A stretch of DNA of 64,000 nucleotides from Pseudaminobacter sp040045035 (GTDB lineage Bacteria > Pseudomonadota > Alphaproteobacteria > Rhizobiales > Rhizobiaceae), in assembly GCF_040045035.1 (NCBI RefSeq), contig NZ_JBDZDS010000006.1, forward strand, positions 186,001 to 250,000. Direction: 5' to 3'. The position numbers were made by a program, and so were the translations under genes. How positions within the stretch are numbered: the stretch's first letter is position 1; each line of letters begins with the position of its first letter. The notes beneath the pieces were generated by a model, which saw only the letters and a program-made list of their open reading frames with translations, ran no database searches and was not told the DNA's origin. Positions 30,348 through 39,510 of the stretch are shown here, piece by piece.

Positions 30348-30470
30348 GGATGGAGCCACAACCAACTGAGGCCTGACGCGTCACTGAATCTCGCTCAACG
30401 TCAAGGTAGACTGCTCATCCGACACACGAAGTCTGCTCACCCCCGGCGGTAAGCCGGACAACGCAAGATC

Positions 30471-30490
30471 CCGGGCGCTTCGGCGCCCGG
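30471..30490. terminator. UUCG-capped hairpin after nrdJ
   Basis: An 8-bp GC stem CCGGGCGC/GCGCCCGG with a TTCG tetraloop, about 125 bases past nrdJ. No T-tract, so either a weak terminator or an mRNA-end stabiliser. Core synteny ends near here. Confidence 0.55.
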
Positions 30491-30584
30491 AACTACGAAA
30501 GGGAACAAATCGAAAACATCTGCAAGGCAGGAACCCGCAAGCGGTCTAATGCCGTTCAGATCAGAGAGAGGGACTGCACACTTC

Positions 30585-31715
30585 ATGACCGCCTACCTGA
30601 CATTCTTCCCCCTTGGGAACGGCGACACGACGCTGATCCGCCTCGCCAACGACGACCTGATCCTGATGGACTACGCGAACATGCGCGTCGCGGACGATCC
30701 GACAGACAAACGCATCGACCTTCCGAATGCGCTCCGCGACGAACTGGATGATGCGGGACGCGAGTCATTTAGGGTGGTAGCGTTCACCCATCTCGATGAC
30801 GACCACATCTGTGGCGCCCGCGACTTTTTCTGGTTCGACCATGCCCGTATCCTGCAGGGTGGCGACCGCGTGAAGATCGACGAACTATGGGTGCCCGCAG
30901 CAGCGATCACCGAGACTGATCTCGCAGGTGATGCGTGGACAATCCGTGCGGAAGCCCGCCACCGCCTCAAGGAAGGCTATGGCATCAAGGTCTTCTCCCG
31001 CCCAGAAAACCTCGCCGAATACCTGGCCGAATGGGACCTCACCATTGAGGATCGCGCGGACTGTATCGTCAACGCTGGAGAACTCGTCCCGGGCTTCTCG
31101 AAATGGGATGCGGGCCAGGCAGAGTTCTTCGTCCACAGTCCGTTTGCGTGGCGCACCGACGACGGCCTCGAAGACCGCAACGAATGCTCCATCGTGGTGC
31201 AGATGACCGCGCGCGAGGGGCTGAGCGAAAGCTACGCCCTTCTTGGCGCCGACATCGACTACGAGTCGCTTTCCCAGATCGTCAGGACATCGAGGAGGCA
31301 TGGGAACGAGGACCGTCTCAGGTGGGACGTGCTCAAGCTCTTTCATCACTGTTCCTACAAGTCCCTCTCGCCCGAGAAGGGCGAGGACATCACCGAACCG
31401 GTCGAGGACGTGAAATGGCTCTTCGAGGAGCTTGCCCGGGAGCGGGAGATCATCGTCTCGCCGAGCTGGCCTATCCCGGCGAAGGGAACGCCAGAGGACA
31501 AAGACAAGCAGCCCCCGCACCGACAGGCCGCGAACTACTACAAGAAGATCATTCGGGACTCGAACGGACAGTTCAAGGTCACGATGGAACCGCCGACGCA
31601 ATCCAAGCCGAAACCAATCAAGCTGAAAATCTCGGCGGCGGGTGTAGCAGTGGTAATGACGGCCGCCCCGACTATCGCCAGCGTGGCATCCGCCGCCACG
31701 ACGCGGGCGGGCTGA
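30585..31715 (+). CDS. Metallo-beta-lactamase-fold protein with hydrophobic C-terminus
   Basis: 376 residues from the ATG at 30585 (GAGAGGGA upstream; an in-frame ATG at 30549 is possible). The N-terminal 270 residues are a ComEC-like MBL fold: FFPLGNGDTTLI, then the metal site FTHLDDDHICGA, and a later LFHHCSYKS. The last 25 residues before the end form one hydrophobic segment that could be a tail anchor, and the protein ends in Arg-Ala-Gly. First gene of an operon with the E2/E1/JAB gene 3 bases downstream. MBL proteins are known to accompany bacterial E1/E2/JAB systems; the reaction is unknown (hydrolase or nuclease). Confidence 0.8.
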   Translation: MTAYLTFFPLGNGDTTLIRLANDDLILMDYANMRVADDPTDKRIDLPNALRDELDDAGRESFRVVAFTHLDDDHICGARDFFWFDHARILQGGDRVKIDELWVPAAAITETDLAGDAWTIRAEARHRLKEGYGIKVFSRPENLAEYLAEWDLTIEDRADCIVNAGELVPGFSKWDAGQAEFFVHSPFAWRTDDGLEDRNECSIVVQMTAREGLSESYALLGADIDYESLSQIVRTSRRHGNEDRLRWDVLKLFHHCSYKSLSPEKGEDITEPVEDVKWLFEELAREREIIVSPSWPIPAKGTPEDKDKQPPHRQAANYYKKIIRDSNGQFKVTMEPPTQSKPKPIKLKISAAGVAVVMTAAPTIASVASAATTRAG

Positions 31716-31718
31716 CGC

Positions 31719-33947
31719 ATGTGGCAGCCGGAAGCGAGCGAGCCGATCAACCTGGATGAACTCGCCGTCCCTCTTGCCTGCACCTTCGCGACGCATGTCG
31801 CGAAGGCATGCTCGGACTTCGCTCGCGTGATCGAATGCCGCAGGCTGCCCGAGAAGGGAGTCGAGATCGTCACTTTCGAGATCGACATCGGCGTGCCGCA
31901 GCGCCCGGTCTATGCGATCAATGCCACGGAGGTGGTCTCGGTCTGCTTCGTGCTCGGTAACAGTGCTCCTCCCCTGATCGCAGTCGGACGGCCTGACTTT
32001 CCGGACACTCCCCACCAGAACCTCGTACCGGAAGGGTTCCCGAGCGTTCTGTGCGTGGACGATCGGCCATGGCAAGACATCCGCGGCGGCTATACCGCCT
32101 CGGAACTCATGGCCCGAATCCAAGTGTGGTTCACGAAGGCCTGCGAAGGCGAACTCCACGGGGACGACCAGCCCTTCGATCCATTCTTCCTCTACGACGG
32201 GGCCCACGAGATCATCGTGACGCAGGATGCGGACGAAGCGATGAACGCGAAGGGCAAGCTGAGCATTTGGGCAGCCGATCAGCCGCCGCGTTTCCTCGTC
32301 GTAACCGGCGCCCAAGATGGAAAGGGCGTCATCGGACAACTGCACCTGCATATTCTCCATGTCGATGTCGCGGCGGTGGCGATGAGACGGATGCGCAAGG
32401 CTCCCAGAACGCTCGGCCAGCTCGCAGGGCTGTTGGCCGAAAGGAATGTCGACCTTCTCGCACCCCTGAAGCAATCGATTCTTGAATGGCACGCCACCGG
32501 CAAGATGGACGACGACGGGCGCTGGCTCACATGCATTTTGGTAAGCATGCCGCAGGTGCACCCGCACACCAGGGAGATCGGCGCTTCTCGACCGATGGCT
32601 TTCCTTTGTGCCGACAGCCCAGGCAGGATTGGCGAGGCGTTGGGCGTTCTGGGCAGGCTCCCTTCGGATGCTACAACGGCGGCCCGCTATATGCCGTTGA
32701 TGTTCTCCGAGATGACTGCCGACGGGCTGGATGGCTTTCCCATTCAGGTTGCGCCCGTCCATTTGGAGATGGATTCGGCAGGTGCATCGGACCTCGCCGG
32801 AAGGCGGGCCGACCTTCGCGAGCTGGTAATGATCGGCGCTGGCTCCCTTGGCTCCCATTTAGCCGAATACCTGTCCCGTGAGGGACAGTTCCGCTGGACA
32901 GTGGTCGATGATGACGCGTTGCTGCCTCACAACATCGCGCGCCACACGCTGACGAGAGTCCATCTCGGACAGGGAAAGGCTCGCAACCTCGCATCGCGCC
33001 TGGAGCTCATCCGCTGCGACACGGCCCCCCGTTCAATCCGGGAAAACGTCTTGGACGGTGAGCCAAGCGATGCGCTCGTCCAAGCGCTTCAACGAGCTGA
33101 CATCATCATCGACGCTTCGGCCTCCGTTCCTGTGTCCCGGTGGCTGTCAGACCGCCCGGATCAAGCGCGCCGGATGTGCGCCTTCTTCACCCCCGATGGT
33201 CGTTCGGCCGTTTTGATGGCAGAAGCAGCAGACAGATCGGTGACCCTGCGGGACCTCGAGGCTGCATACCTTAGGGAGATCCTTGCGAACCCGACGCTCA
33301 AGGATCATCTCCGTGCTGGCCAGCAGCTGAGATACACGGGGGCGTGCCGCGCCCTCACCAACAAGATTCCAGCCTCGTCCATCGCTCTGCTGTCGGGCCT
33401 TCTGGCGGCTGGTTTGGCTACAGCCTCGGGCGACGATTCCGCCGCGCTACGTCTCTGGGCGATGCAGGAGGATGGAAGCATCGATTGCGCGAACGCTCCT
33501 ACCTCGATGATCAAGAGTTCCATCTCTGACTGGACCGTCACTCTCCCGGCAGCCCTGCGCGACGACCTAGTTGCAAGGCGCGAAGGAGCGTTGCCGAGCG
33601 AGACGGGCGGTCCGCTTGTCGGTGTGATCGACTACGAGGCGAAACATCTCGCCGCGGTCCACGCCCTCGCCACGCCCCCTGACAGCGCTGGGACTCGCGC
33701 GGACTTTGTCCGCGGCACTCGAGGGCTGCAACGCCTAATAGAGGAAGCACAGAGCCGATCCGGCGGTCAGGTGCGTTACATCGGCGAGTGGCACTCGCAT
33801 CCGGCCGGGGCATCGGCATCACCCAGCGCCACAGACATCAACCAGATCTGCCAGCTGTCGCTCCTGCTGGACCTGGACGGCCTTCCTGCTTTGTCGCTGA
33901 TCGTCGGCGAGCAAGGATTGGCAATGCTCGTCGGCGAGGTGGCCTGA
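31719..33947 (+). CDS. E2-E1-JAB triple-domain ubiquitin-like conjugation protein
   Basis: 742 residues. The N-terminal E2-like region has a candidate catalytic Cys112 in PSVLCVDDRPW. The middle E1/ThiF domain has a Rossmann loop GAGSLG (373-378), the DDDALLPHNIARHTL adenylation stretch and a candidate thioester Cys543 in YTGACRALTNK. The C-terminal JAB/JAMM peptidase shows GEWHSHP (His692, His694) with SATD (Ser703, Asp706). In type II CBASS the same activities are split between Cap2 (E2-E1) and Cap3 (JAB). Here one chain could both attach and remove a modifier. No separate ubiquitin-like gene is visible nearby. Stop overlaps the start of the patatin gene by one base. Confidence 0.85.
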   Translation: MWQPEASEPINLDELAVPLACTFATHVAKACSDFARVIECRRLPEKGVEIVTFEIDIGVPQRPVYAINATEVVSVCFVLGNSAPPLIAVGRPDFPDTPHQNLVPEGFPSVLCVDDRPWQDIRGGYTASELMARIQVWFTKACEGELHGDDQPFDPFFLYDGAHEIIVTQDADEAMNAKGKLSIWAADQPPRFLVVTGAQDGKGVIGQLHLHILHVDVAAVAMRRMRKAPRTLGQLAGLLAERNVDLLAPLKQSILEWHATGKMDDDGRWLTCILVSMPQVHPHTREIGASRPMAFLCADSPGRIGEALGVLGRLPSDATTAARYMPLMFSEMTADGLDGFPIQVAPVHLEMDSAGASDLAGRRADLRELVMIGAGSLGSHLAEYLSREGQFRWTVVDDDALLPHNIARHTLTRVHLGQGKARNLASRLELIRCDTAPRSIRENVLDGEPSDALVQALQRADIIIDASASVPVSRWLSDRPDQARRMCAFFTPDGRSAVLMAEAADRSVTLRDLEAAYLREILANPTLKDHLRAGQQLRYTGACRALTNKIPASSIALLSGLLAAGLATASGDDSAALRLWAMQEDGSIDCANAPTSMIKSSISDWTVTLPAALRDDLVARREGALPSETGGPLVGVIDYEAKHLAAVHALATPPDSAGTRADFVRGTRGLQRLIEEAQSRSGGQVRYIGEWHSHPAGASASPSATDINQICQLSLLLDLDGLPALSLIVGEQGLAMLVGEVA

Positions 33948-35089
33948 TGCTCGGAGGCGCCGACAACTCGAAGCAGATCGGCCTCGCTCTTTCCGGCGGA
34001 GGTTTCCGTGCGGCCGTGTTCCACCTTGGGGTCCTGAGGTACATGGCCGAGGAAAAGCTCTTGGAACAGGTCACGCAGGTCTCAACCGTGTCAGGGGGAT
34101 CCCTGATAACTGGCGCGGTTTTCTCCGCAGCGGGCGGCAAGTGGCCATCCTCGTCCGAGTTTCTGCAGAACGTCTATCCGTCCATCAAAGACATGCTCGT
34201 ATCGGAGGACCTCTTCAGCTTTCGAGCGCTCGGACTGGGCGGCATGCTGCGCCAGAACACTGGCATTTTCTTTCGACGCGCCAACGTATTGGCTTGGCTT
34301 ATTCGCAAGCGCTGGAACATCGACCTGCGGCTCTCTGACCTGCCCGAAACGCCAACCTGGCACGTCAACACCACCTGTCTTGAGACGGGGAAGAACTGGC
34401 GTTTTACACGCGGTTCCATGGGCGATTGGCAGTTTGGGAGGCACTACTCGCCTGACATCGCCGTCGCGGATGCCATGGCAGCTTCGGCGGCGGTACCGTA
34501 CGTGATCGGTGCCCTCGAGCTACAGTTACCGAAGGACGGCTGGTGGCAGACCGATCCAGCGACGAAGGCTCCTACACGTAAGTTGGAGCCGCGCTATTCG
34601 AAGGTCCGTCTTTGGGACGGCGGCGCTTACGAGAACATGGCATTGGAGCCTCTCTACAAGCCCGTGGAAGGCCTCCAAGGCTGCGATGTTCTAGTGTGCA
34701 GCGATGCGTCCGCTCCTCTTGCTGTGCCTGTCGGAATTCTTAAGGGCCTCTTGACGGGTAAGCTGGCATCGCCGCGTCTGTTCGATATCGCGAGCGATCA
34801 GATCAGGTCTCTACGTTCGCGTATGCTAATGAAGGCAATCACTCAGCGCGAAATTGACGGCTTCCTGCTCAGGCTTGGCACCTCCGCTCGAGACTTTGCA
34901 AAGGCAAGCGGCGATCTGCCCGGACTAACCGACGAGGAATGCGCATTCTGCCTCAACTACCCCACCAATCTTACCAAGGTCGCGCCTGCCCATTTCGACC
35001 TAATCGCTCAACACGGGCATGACGTCGCCCGCATGACGACACGAACGTTCGGAAACGCTATCCGTGACGGATCGGCGTCGGCACCTTGA
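33947..35089 (+). CDS. Patatin-like phospholipase (probable effector)
   Basis: 380 residues. Patatin fold: oxyanion loop SGGGFRAA (16-23), nucleophile Ser49 in STVSGGS, and catalytic Asp224 in WDGGAYENM. It should hydrolyse membrane phospholipids. It starts at 33947 inside the stop codon of the E2/E1/JAB gene (TGATG), so it is translationally coupled. Patatins are common membrane-attacking effectors in CBASS (CapV), which supports an abortive-infection role here. No signal peptide. The start could not be further upstream without running through the JAB domain. Confidence 0.88.
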   Translation: MLGGADNSKQIGLALSGGGFRAAVFHLGVLRYMAEEKLLEQVTQVSTVSGGSLITGAVFSAAGGKWPSSSEFLQNVYPSIKDMLVSEDLFSFRALGLGGMLRQNTGIFFRRANVLAWLIRKRWNIDLRLSDLPETPTWHVNTTCLETGKNWRFTRGSMGDWQFGRHYSPDIAVADAMAASAAVPYVIGALELQLPKDGWWQTDPATKAPTRKLEPRYSKVRLWDGGAYENMALEPLYKPVEGLQGCDVLVCSDASAPLAVPVGILKGLLTGKLASPRLFDIASDQIRSLRSRMLMKAITQREIDGFLLRLGTSARDFAKASGDLPGLTDEECAFCLNYPTNLTKVAPAHFDLIAQHGHDVARMTTRTFGNAIRDGSASAP

Positions 35090-35198
35090 TCGACCCAACC
35101 GACCGAAAAGTCGTACGCAATACAATTTGTAAACCCGGCGGAACGTAGTTGTCGCAAGAGCTCATCGCCGATGAGCATTTGTGATGGAAAGAAATATT

Positions 35199-36041
35199 GT
35201 GAACGATGAACAGCCTCATCTGACCTTTTTCATGGACGATTTCGGAACTCGTACCATGTGCAAGCCAGGTGATGCCCTACCTATGGAGGCTCATATATTC
35301 AGCTTTGGCCTCGGTGGGATAATCGTTCCCTCGGAGGCGGTCCAGGCGCTTTCTGATGCCACAATAAAGTTTTGCAAGCGCTGGGATGTGCCGGAACTGC
35401 ACGGAAATAAGATTCGATCAGGAAAGGGCAAATTCAGTTTCCTGAAAAAAGACGAGAACCGGAAAAACCGCTTCTTCGAAGAGCTGGAGGCCCTGATCAT
35501 CGATGAGCGCATTACAGCCCATGCTTGCGTGATCTGCCGCCCAGGCTATCGCGACAGATATTATGAGAAGCACACCGAAGGTTCACGATGGCAGATGAGC
35601 AGGACGGCCTTCGACATCGCAGTCGAACGTGCGGCCAAGTACGCGAGGCTCGTCGGCCGGAAACTCTCCGTTGCCTACGAACGCACAGGAGCGACCGAAG
35701 ACCGCCTAATCGAGAACTACTTCGAGGGACTTCTCAAAAACGGAACTGGCTTTGATTCGACAAATTCATCCAAACATAGGCCTCTAACGAAAGATGAGCT
35801 GACGGAGACCCTTCTGACCATCTGGCCAGACGGGAAAAGCAATCCCATGCTGCAGTTGGCTGATCTCGTGTTACACCCCCTCGGTCACCGCCCAACTGGC
35901 TTAAAAAATCGAGCGCATGACCGTATGTCAGAGGCAGGGCAAATCATCGACTTGAGAAGCAACGGCGACGAGACGATCGCTGTTAAGTACTCCTGCTATG
36001 ATGATCCATACAAGGAATGGGTGAACCCTAGAAACACATAA
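35199..36041 (+). CDS. DUF3800-domain protein
   Basis: 280 residues from a GTG preceded by GGAAAG; the ATG at 35184 would add five residues. DUF3800 proteins have an RNase H-like fold with acidic residues. Here the N-terminal acidic pair is in FFMDDFGTR, an ELHGN motif follows near residue 65, and the C-terminal QLADLVLHPL carries the last acidic residue. Lies 109 bases after the patatin gene on the same strand, so it may belong to the same defence island but is not tightly coupled. Function unknown; a nuclease is suspected. Confidence 0.7.
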   Translation: MNDEQPHLTFFMDDFGTRTMCKPGDALPMEAHIFSFGLGGIIVPSEAVQALSDATIKFCKRWDVPELHGNKIRSGKGKFSFLKKDENRKNRFFEELEALIIDERITAHACVICRPGYRDRYYEKHTEGSRWQMSRTAFDIAVERAAKYARLVGRKLSVAYERTGATEDRLIENYFEGLLKNGTGFDSTNSSKHRPLTKDELTETLLTIWPDGKSNPMLQLADLVLHPLGHRPTGLKNRAHDRMSEAGQIIDLRSNGDETIAVKYSCYDDPYKEWVNPRNT

Positions 36042-36060
36042 GGGACCCGAAGGTCCCTTA
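36039..36060. terminator. Hairpin terminator after DUF3800 gene
   Basis: A 9-bp perfect stem TAAGGGACC/GGTCCCTTA with a CGAA loop, overlapping the stop codon. No T-run on the plus strand. Confidence 0.65.
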
Positions 36061-36502
36061 AGGCGGTCGGCGTGAAGCCTGACCCCGTGGCAAAGCCATA
36101 GATACTGTTTAGAGTGTTACCTTAGATTTTTCAAGAGTTTTTAGATCATCAAAATTGTGAGCCGCCGCTTGAAACGATGCGCGCGCGGCACAAAGTCGTT
36201 CGTCTCTCTTTGTCGGCCGCTCAGCAAAGCCGAACTCGGCTATAAAGCCATCACCTCACCAACAGTCTTGGTTACCGCTGACGATGTTACCTGCATGATG
36301 TGCCCTCCTAGCTGCAGGGCGGATTAAGCTCAAAGAGGAAACCTCACTCCAATTCTACGACCACTCGCAAAGGCCTGCCGAATCACTCGGCCTGGTTGAC
36401 ACCAACCAGCGAATCCTGAAGTGGTGATTGACTTGGCGATGCAGGCTATTAGCAAGTTTCTTCGACTGGTTGGTCCTGCCGAAACTTAAGTAGGAGAAAC
36501 GT
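36061..36502. other. Gene-free AT-richer gap
   Basis: About 440 bases with lower GC than the flanks and no ORF with a usable start and ribosome-binding site. Apart from the promoter of the small gene that follows, I see no repeats or recognisable sites. Confidence 0.4.
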
Positions 36503-36688
36503 TTGGAAGTCCAAGAACGTCTGGTCGACAGCAGTGAAGATGGCGAAGTCTGGGAAACTTGGAAAGACGGAGCACATGTAGGGTACTTCGTCATTCCCAC
36601 AAATAATCGGGAACCACATTCCGTGGATGGCGACTTGGCTGCCGCCTATAAGCGGCTCGGAGAATTGAATTCCCATAAGATGGGATGA
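36503..36688 (+). CDS. Small hypothetical protein (61 aa)
   Basis: TTG start seven bases after an AGGAG site, which is the main reason to believe it. Acidic and Trp-containing sequence (VWETWKDGAHVGYFVIP), no membrane segment, no family recognised. Its 3' end overlaps the end of the convergent minus-strand gene by 43 bases. Confidence 0.45.
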   Translation: MEVQERLVDSSEDGEVWETWKDGAHVGYFVIPTNNREPHSVDGDLAAAYKRLGELNSHKMG

Positions 36689-37011
36689 GCAACGAAATAC
36701 GCTTCTGCATTTCGGATGCGATCCGGGTTCATAAGCCCTTTTTTGCGTAGATCCGCATAGACTGGGTCGTCGAGTTTCAGGAGCGCGCCTTCGCCCCATT
36801 CCGCCTCGATGGCTAGCCCTTGCCTCGCGACTTCCTGCCAGCGAGCATACCTTGCTCTTACATTGTCTGACGCCGAAGTTGCCAGATCAGAGAAATTTCC
36901 GTTCAGAAGACGAGCAAGGATCCCGATGCTGCCAGCTCGCTCAAGCCCATCGAGAACGTGGAGCTTTTGATCCTCGGTAAGCTTGCATATGTACTGCGGG
37001 CTTCGTTCCAT
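36646..37011 (-). CDS. Hypothetical protein (121 aa)
   Basis: ATG at 37011 with AGAAGG at proper distance. Soluble, helical, with KLTEDQKLHVLDGLERAGSI at the start and an ARYARWQEVA segment. I do not recognise the family. Possibly an orphan regulator or an anti-toxin-type protein, but nothing proves it. Confidence 0.5.
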   Translation of the reverse strand: MERSPQYICKLTEDQKLHVLDGLERAGSIGILARLLNGNFSDLATSASDNVRARYARWQEVARQGLAIEAEWGEGALLKLDDPVYADLRKKGLMNPDRIRNAEAYFVAHPILWEFNSPSRL

Positions 37012-37121
37012 CACCCTCACCTTCTGTTTCCGATATATTAAGGATCGGGCGCCGGGCTGTTGGCGTCAACCTCCCTTGTCGTGTTTAGTCCTCCGCAGTG
37101 CTTTTAGCCGCCGGGACCACT

Positions 37122-37277
37122 CTATCTAGAAGCTTTGATACTTCCTCGCCCGATCTCATCATCCACCCAGGGAACGGCCAGCATCAGGTATGGAAAGAAC
37201 AGAAGCCTTCCTAACATCTCGCTTTCTAGTTCTTGGGCAATGAGATGATCTAGTGCTGCCCGAACTATGTCATCCAT
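37122..37277 (-). CDS. Small hypothetical protein (51 aa)
   Basis: Reads MDDIVRAALDHLIAQELESE followed by a hydrophobic LLFFPYLMLAVPW stretch, then an acidic tail. Candidate peripheral or single-span membrane peptide. It has only a weak GAAG site and lies 185 bases downstream of the AAA/M41 protease gene on the same strand. Confidence 0.3.
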   Translation of the reverse strand: MDDIVRAALDHLIAQELESEMLGRLLFFPYLMLAVPWVDDEIGRGSIKASR

Positions 37278-37461
37278 CTTCAGCTAGCTTTTACCAGTTC
37301 GAGCTCTCGCAATCGGGAGAATTCGGAAAGCATGAAATCGATCGATGACATGGTGTACCTTTTCTGTGGTCGAACCATATTTTGGAGCAAAGAGACCTGC
37401 GGAATTCGCAACACCGGTGGCAGTTGCTGCCTGATCTCGGCTTCGTGCATCCGGTAAGTCC

Positions 37462-39510
37462 CTAGCCGCCTGATCCTTCTCCAGGCTCCTTTTTCGACCT
37501 CGACGATCCGAAGGGTTGCTCTTTTGCGACATCCTTTACCAACTCGCTTGGGGGACCATCGTGCCCGAAGCGCTCAATCAGATCCCGCCCCGTCAAGTGG
37601 GAACTGTCTCCGACGATCTCTTGCACTTCATCACCGCTGACCGCCCCTTTCAAAAGAAGGGTTTCTGCCAGACGAGAGAGTTGGCTCTTGCGTTCGTCAA
37701 TGATCCTCCGGGCTCGCGCGAATTGTTCAGCCAGGACTCTGTCAACACGCGCCTGAAGGAAGCGATCCAACCTAAGCGCACCCAAAAGTGCGTCCTCGTT
37801 ATCGGGACATAAATAGGTTAAGCCGTCGCCCAAGCCGTATGAAGCCTCAAGCCTCAGCGCGAGCAAAGTCGCGGTGTGCAGATCGGAGCCCTTTGCGCCG
37901 CCACCGCCTGCGGATCGCTCGCCGAGAGCCGTTTCCTCGGCGGCAAGGCCGCCTAACCAGACGGCGACCTGATCCAAAAGCTGGCTTCTCGTACGCTCTA
38001 GTAGCGAGGTCATTTGAAGCACAACTCCCCCCACATCCTGCAGTCCACCAGCAGGCTCGATATGATCCGCCACTGATACTGACGCGATTTCTCCCGCACC
38101 GAGGCACAGCGCAACGACCGCATGACCGGCCTCATGGATGGCAGCCCTTCGGCGTAGTTCCTGTGGAATTTGAGTACGCTGCGGGAGTTCGGCTTCCAGA
38201 TGCGCAACGGTCATTTGCACTCGCGCACGCCTTGCACGTCGACGTGCGCCGCGTACGAGTTGCTCCAACGCCGCACCACTCCATCCTTCGGTGCGCTCGA
38301 CGATTGGCGACAAGTCGGCAGTCACAAGCGTTTCTCTAAGATGCCATCTCAGAATACCCTCACGGCCGCTTCTGTCGGGCAGACCAATGTGCACGTGCCG
38401 ATCCAGTCTTCCCGCTCGAACGAGGGCCGCGTCCAATTTGTTTGGATGATTACACGCACCTACGATAACAACGCCTTCCCGACCCTCGGCACCGTCGATG
38501 CATTCGAGCAGCGCTGCAACAACCTCGGTACAGTATTGGGCGTTGTGGTCTCTGAACCGTTCCCGATCCCCGACTGCATCGATCTCGTCCAGGAAGATGA
38601 TTGACGGCGCGTTTGACCGAGCCTCATCGAAAGCGCCACGCATAGCTTTCAAGAGATCGCCGAGGTGGCCCTTGGCCTGCCAACGCCCCAACGACCCAAG
38701 CACAAGATGCGCCCCGCAGGAACGGGCAAGTGCTCCGGCAAAAGTAGTTTTGCCGGTTCCCGGCGGCCCGCTAAGGAGAATCCCCCGGTCTACGTCCTCC
38801 CAGCCAATCTTCCCGGCTCTCCAGTCCCCTAGATCGGTCGCGAGTTCCCTACCCCAGTCCCCGGCTTGGCCGAGCCCGTGGAGATCGTCCAATGTGGGGC
38901 CGGTCACATCCCTTGGCTTCGGCTTCATGGCCTCTCTCATCAGCTTGATCGCTGTTGAGACAGGACGACCGCGGCGCAACGTCGAAACAAGGACCTGCAT
39001 GGGGACCGTTGCCATGAACTCGCCCTGCTCAGCGGAGACATTGAGTCCTAAACACATCTTCGCACCGGCAACGATGTGTCTCGGGAGCACCGGAGGGACA
39101 TCAATCACTCCGTCCGCCGCCAGTCGGAAAATTTCCGGCACACATGACAGGTTTTCAGCAAGCAAGAAAATTCGGCGACAGGACACAAGCGCGGTTTGCA
39201 CATCCGCGCCATCCATTTTTCCTCTTCGATCGGCCTTGCTCGTCAATACTTTCGTGAGGTCCTGCCCACCATTCAGATATGAATGTCCGTGCGCAGCATA
39301 CTGCACCGCACGCTCATAGGTATCTGCGTCCGCTCCCGCGGGTAAAACGAGCCCGATGACAACGGGTCCTCGACCGCGGGCCTGTGGGACCTCTCGACAA
39401 GCTCGCATGATTCCGCAGTATGCAAGGAACCTGGGAAACGATTGACGGAGCTTCTGACGGAAAGCTGCGGCAATATCGGCGTCGCTTTGGTCAATGGAAG
39501 TGAAACGCAT
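37462..39510 (-). CDS. AAA+ ATPase fused to M41 zinc protease (module copy 1)
   Basis: 682 residues from the ATG at 39510, placed eight bases after GAGG. An N-terminal domain of about 200 residues (shared with the copy at 55306) precedes an FtsH-type AAA+ domain: Walker A GPPGTGKT (248-255), Walker B IIFLDEID (304-311) and arginine-finger region VRAGRLDRH. The M41 metalloprotease has HEAGH (459-463) and third ligand Asp543 in KGSDLHTAT. Unlike FtsH there are no membrane segments, so this is a soluble ATP-driven protease. Neighbours: a PIN toxin/antitoxin pair and a TnsA-like gene, as in the second copy. Confidence 0.88.
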   Translation of the reverse strand: MRFTSIDQSDADIAAAFRQKLRQSFPRFLAYCGIMRACREVPQARGRGPVVIGLVLPAGADADTYERAVQYAAHGHSYLNGGQDLTKVLTSKADRRGKMDGADVQTALVSCRRIFLLAENLSCVPEIFRLAADGVIDVPPVLPRHIVAGAKMCLGLNVSAEQGEFMATVPMQVLVSTLRRGRPVSTAIKLMREAMKPKPRDVTGPTLDDLHGLGQAGDWGRELATDLGDWRAGKIGWEDVDRGILLSGPPGTGKTTFAGALARSCGAHLVLGSLGRWQAKGHLGDLLKAMRGAFDEARSNAPSIIFLDEIDAVGDRERFRDHNAQYCTEVVAALLECIDGAEGREGVVIVGACNHPNKLDAALVRAGRLDRHVHIGLPDRSGREGILRWHLRETLVTADLSPIVERTEGWSGAALEQLVRGARRRARRARVQMTVAHLEAELPQRTQIPQELRRRAAIHEAGHAVVALCLGAGEIASVSVADHIEPAGGLQDVGGVVLQMTSLLERTRSQLLDQVAVWLGGLAAEETALGERSAGGGGAKGSDLHTATLLALRLEASYGLGDGLTYLCPDNEDALLGALRLDRFLQARVDRVLAEQFARARRIIDERKSQLSRLAETLLLKGAVSGDEVQEIVGDSSHLTGRDLIERFGHDGPPSELVKDVAKEQPFGSSRSKKEPGEGSGG

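Noticed and set aside
26526..30365. A 1279-codon open frame antisense to nrdJ
   Set aside because: It is the mirror of strong codon bias in nrdJ: no family motifs, composition dominated by Gly, Arg, Val and His, and no promoter or ribosome-binding site.
30885..32858. 657-codon frame opposite the MBL and E2/E1/JAB genes
   Set aside because: Spans two genes with intact catalytic motifs on the plus strand; low-complexity Arg/Gly/His composition.
30585..36041. Calling the locus a type II CBASS
   Set aside because: No CD-NTase signature (G-S-x2 with D-x-D) appears in any neighbouring gene, so the CBASS label is not justified.
37284..37532. 82-codon minus frame at the end of the AAA/M41 gene
   Set aside because: Overlaps the protease C-terminus in another frame with no ribosome-binding site; likely chance.
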